Source: Streptomyces rishiriensis (GTDB lineage: Bacteria > Actinomycetota > Actinomycetes > Streptomycetales > Streptomycetaceae). From it: a stretch of DNA of 64,000 nucleotides. This document shows, in pieces, positions 63,211 through 64,000 of the stretch. The stretch's first letter is position 1. Each line of letters starts with the position of its first letter. Where the stretch lies: NCBI RefSeq assembly GCF_030815485.1, contig NZ_JAUSWV010000002.1, forward strand, positions 4,836,001 to 4,900,000, in the 5' to 3' direction. The notes beneath the pieces were generated by a model. That model was not told the origin of the DNA, ran no database searches, and saw only the letters and a list, made by a program, of their open reading frames with translations. A program made the translations under genes and the position numbers.

Positions 63211-63588
63211 CTACGGCTCGAGATGCACCTTCTGCGTCACGGGTTCCGTTCCTTGGGCCCCGTTGACCCTGAATTCCTGCGTGTACTTAGAGCCGCCTAC
63301 GCAGGTAACGGTCGCCGTAGCGTCTCTGCCCTTCTTCGGGATATTCTTGAACTTGACACTGTACTTGTTGGAACTCTTGACACCGGTGTCGTCCACCTTG
63401 GTTTCCTTGCTCGTCGCTATCGAGACCTCTTCTGGGGAAGAGTCGTCTTCGCAGTCATCTACTGTCCCTGTGACTGTGACGGCAGGAGGCGGAGGGGCTG
63501 CGGATGCCTGACCGGCTATCGCGAGGGATGCCCCTCCGGTGAGCGGCAGCAGCGCCGCGATGGTGAGAACTGCGAGACGATTACGCAT
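63211..63588 (-). CDS. Small secreted protein of unknown function in lower-GC DNA
   Basis: This 125-residue protein has a signal peptide (MRNRLAVLTIAALLPLTGGA to about ASA-APP). The rest is rich in Lys, Ser and Thr with two Cys (VDDCEDD, TVTCVGG). ATG 63588 follows GGGAGAA. The local DNA is noticeably less GC-rich and uses AT-ending codons more than its neighbours, which suggests relatively recent acquisition. No family is recognised. Confidence 0.7.
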   Translation of the reverse strand: MRNRLAVLTIAALLPLTGGASLAIAGQASAAPPPPAVTVTGTVDDCEDDSSPEEVSIATSKETKVDDTGVKSSNKYSVKFKNIPKKGRDATATVTCVGGSKYTQEFRVNGAQGTEPVTQKVHLEP

Positions 63589-63711
63589 GAGGTTCTCCCA
63601 GATGATTCCGGCATGCCTGAGTGATTCTCTGCCAAGGTCCCGCGTTAATTTATCGAGGTCAAGGGCCACGTCTACCCCTGCCCTGCGGGGTAGAAATACC
63701 CACATCGGGAA

Positions 63712-64000
63712 TTATTCTGGGCCGGTGAGACCAATTTCCACGGCGATTCGGGTCAGGTCGGGGCGGCGGCGGGAGCCTGTTTTCTCGCCGATCCGGTCGA
63801 GGTGCGAATGGACCGTGTGTTTGCTGATGCCCAATGCGGCGGCGATCTCGTGGTCCGTCGAACCGTTCGCGAGAAGGCGCAGGATTTCCTGCTCCCGGTC
63901 CGTGAAACGGGGGGAGGGTCCCACCAGCTGGCTGGTGGGCGCGGAGACGTAACTGCGACCCGAACCCACGGTCCGGATGGCGGTCAGCATTTCGTGCGCC
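63712..64000 (-). CDS. LuxR/NarL-type response regulator, C-terminal part (5' end outside window)
   Basis: The visible 96 residues end a NarL-type response regulator. The HTH is FTDREQEILRLLANGSTDHE, then AAALGISKHTVHSHLDRIGE. The preceding RTVGSGRSYVSAP matches the receiver-to-HTH linker of NarL proteins. The frame stays open to the end of the window, and an ATG at 63990 is internal, not the start. Confidence 0.8.
   Translation of the reverse strand, partial: AHEMLTAIRTVGSGRSYVSAPTSQLVGPSPRFTDREQEILRLLANGSTDHEIAAALGISKHTVHSHLDRIGEKTGSRRRPDLTRIAVEIGLTGPE

Overview
This is chromosomal DNA from an actinomycete, almost certainly a Streptomyces. The base composition is very GC-rich, GTG starts are common, and there is a tRNA-less 16S-23S-5S operon. 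Gene content points the same way: the developmental sigma factor BldN with its anti-sigma partner RsbN, Rex with hemACDB, and a tandem-Trp leader in front of trpS. The gene order resembles the SCO33xx region of S. coelicolor (from memory of that genome, not from a search). I see no insertion sequence, prophage, CRISPR array or tRNA gene.

Layout. 1-12 kb: the 3' end of ilvD, an AfsK-like Ser/Thr kinase with a C-terminal beta-propeller, small membrane and SH3 proteins, a methyltransferase, a SulP/STAS remnant, a two-gene ABC exporter with a palindrome on its start codon, proC, an isochorismatase-like hydrolase beside a GlxA-type AraC regulator, and trpS behind a ribosome-mediated attenuator. 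12-17.8 kb: the rrn operon with a multi-promoter leader and a strong terminator. 17.8-23.4 kb: a HAD phosphatase, a membrane protein, an MFS transporter, an AcuC-like deacetylase, a probable phosphatase, a small excisionase-like HTH gene (bdtA) with a BldD-box-like inverted repeat, and a 32-codon ribosomal-type protein gene. 23.7-31 kb: an epimerase and an acyltransferase in tandem, then the convergent rsbN and bldN developmental pair, a membrane-anchored HAD phosphatase and a glutaredoxin.

30.2-36.8 kb is the redox-controlled heme block. A Rex operator precedes rex-hemA-hemC-hemD, whose junctions overlap at ATGA or GTGA, and hemB follows after a terminator. 36.8-50.5 kb holds a DUF4232-like lipoprotein, an HTH-TM-stalk protein and a truncated lipoprotein relative, then an aminotransferase, a DUF4253 protein, the divergent argS and class I lysS, a DUF2637 (SpdB-like) membrane protein, two tandem DUF3558 lipoproteins and rtcB. 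50.6-64 kb holds a tyrosine-phosphatase/acetyltransferase fusion, an SDR coupled to a tiny membrane protein, YnfA, a secreted protein, a MarR/UPF0718/TIGR03943 cluster, an HxlR-quinone oxidoreductase pair, an AraC regulator divergent from a CE1758/CE1759-type monooxygenase-reductase pair, a two-component system, a lower-GC secreted protein, and the start-truncated end of a LuxR-type regulator.

Functional links. The strongest regulatory stories are NAD(H)-sensing control of heme synthesis by Rex, tryptophan-starvation control of trpS, and a BldD-BldN-RsbN developmental circuit with a visible BldN-type promoter upstream of rsbN. The least understood parts are the HTH-TM-stalk/lipoprotein group, the phosphatase-acetyltransferase fusion and the palindrome-controlled exporter.
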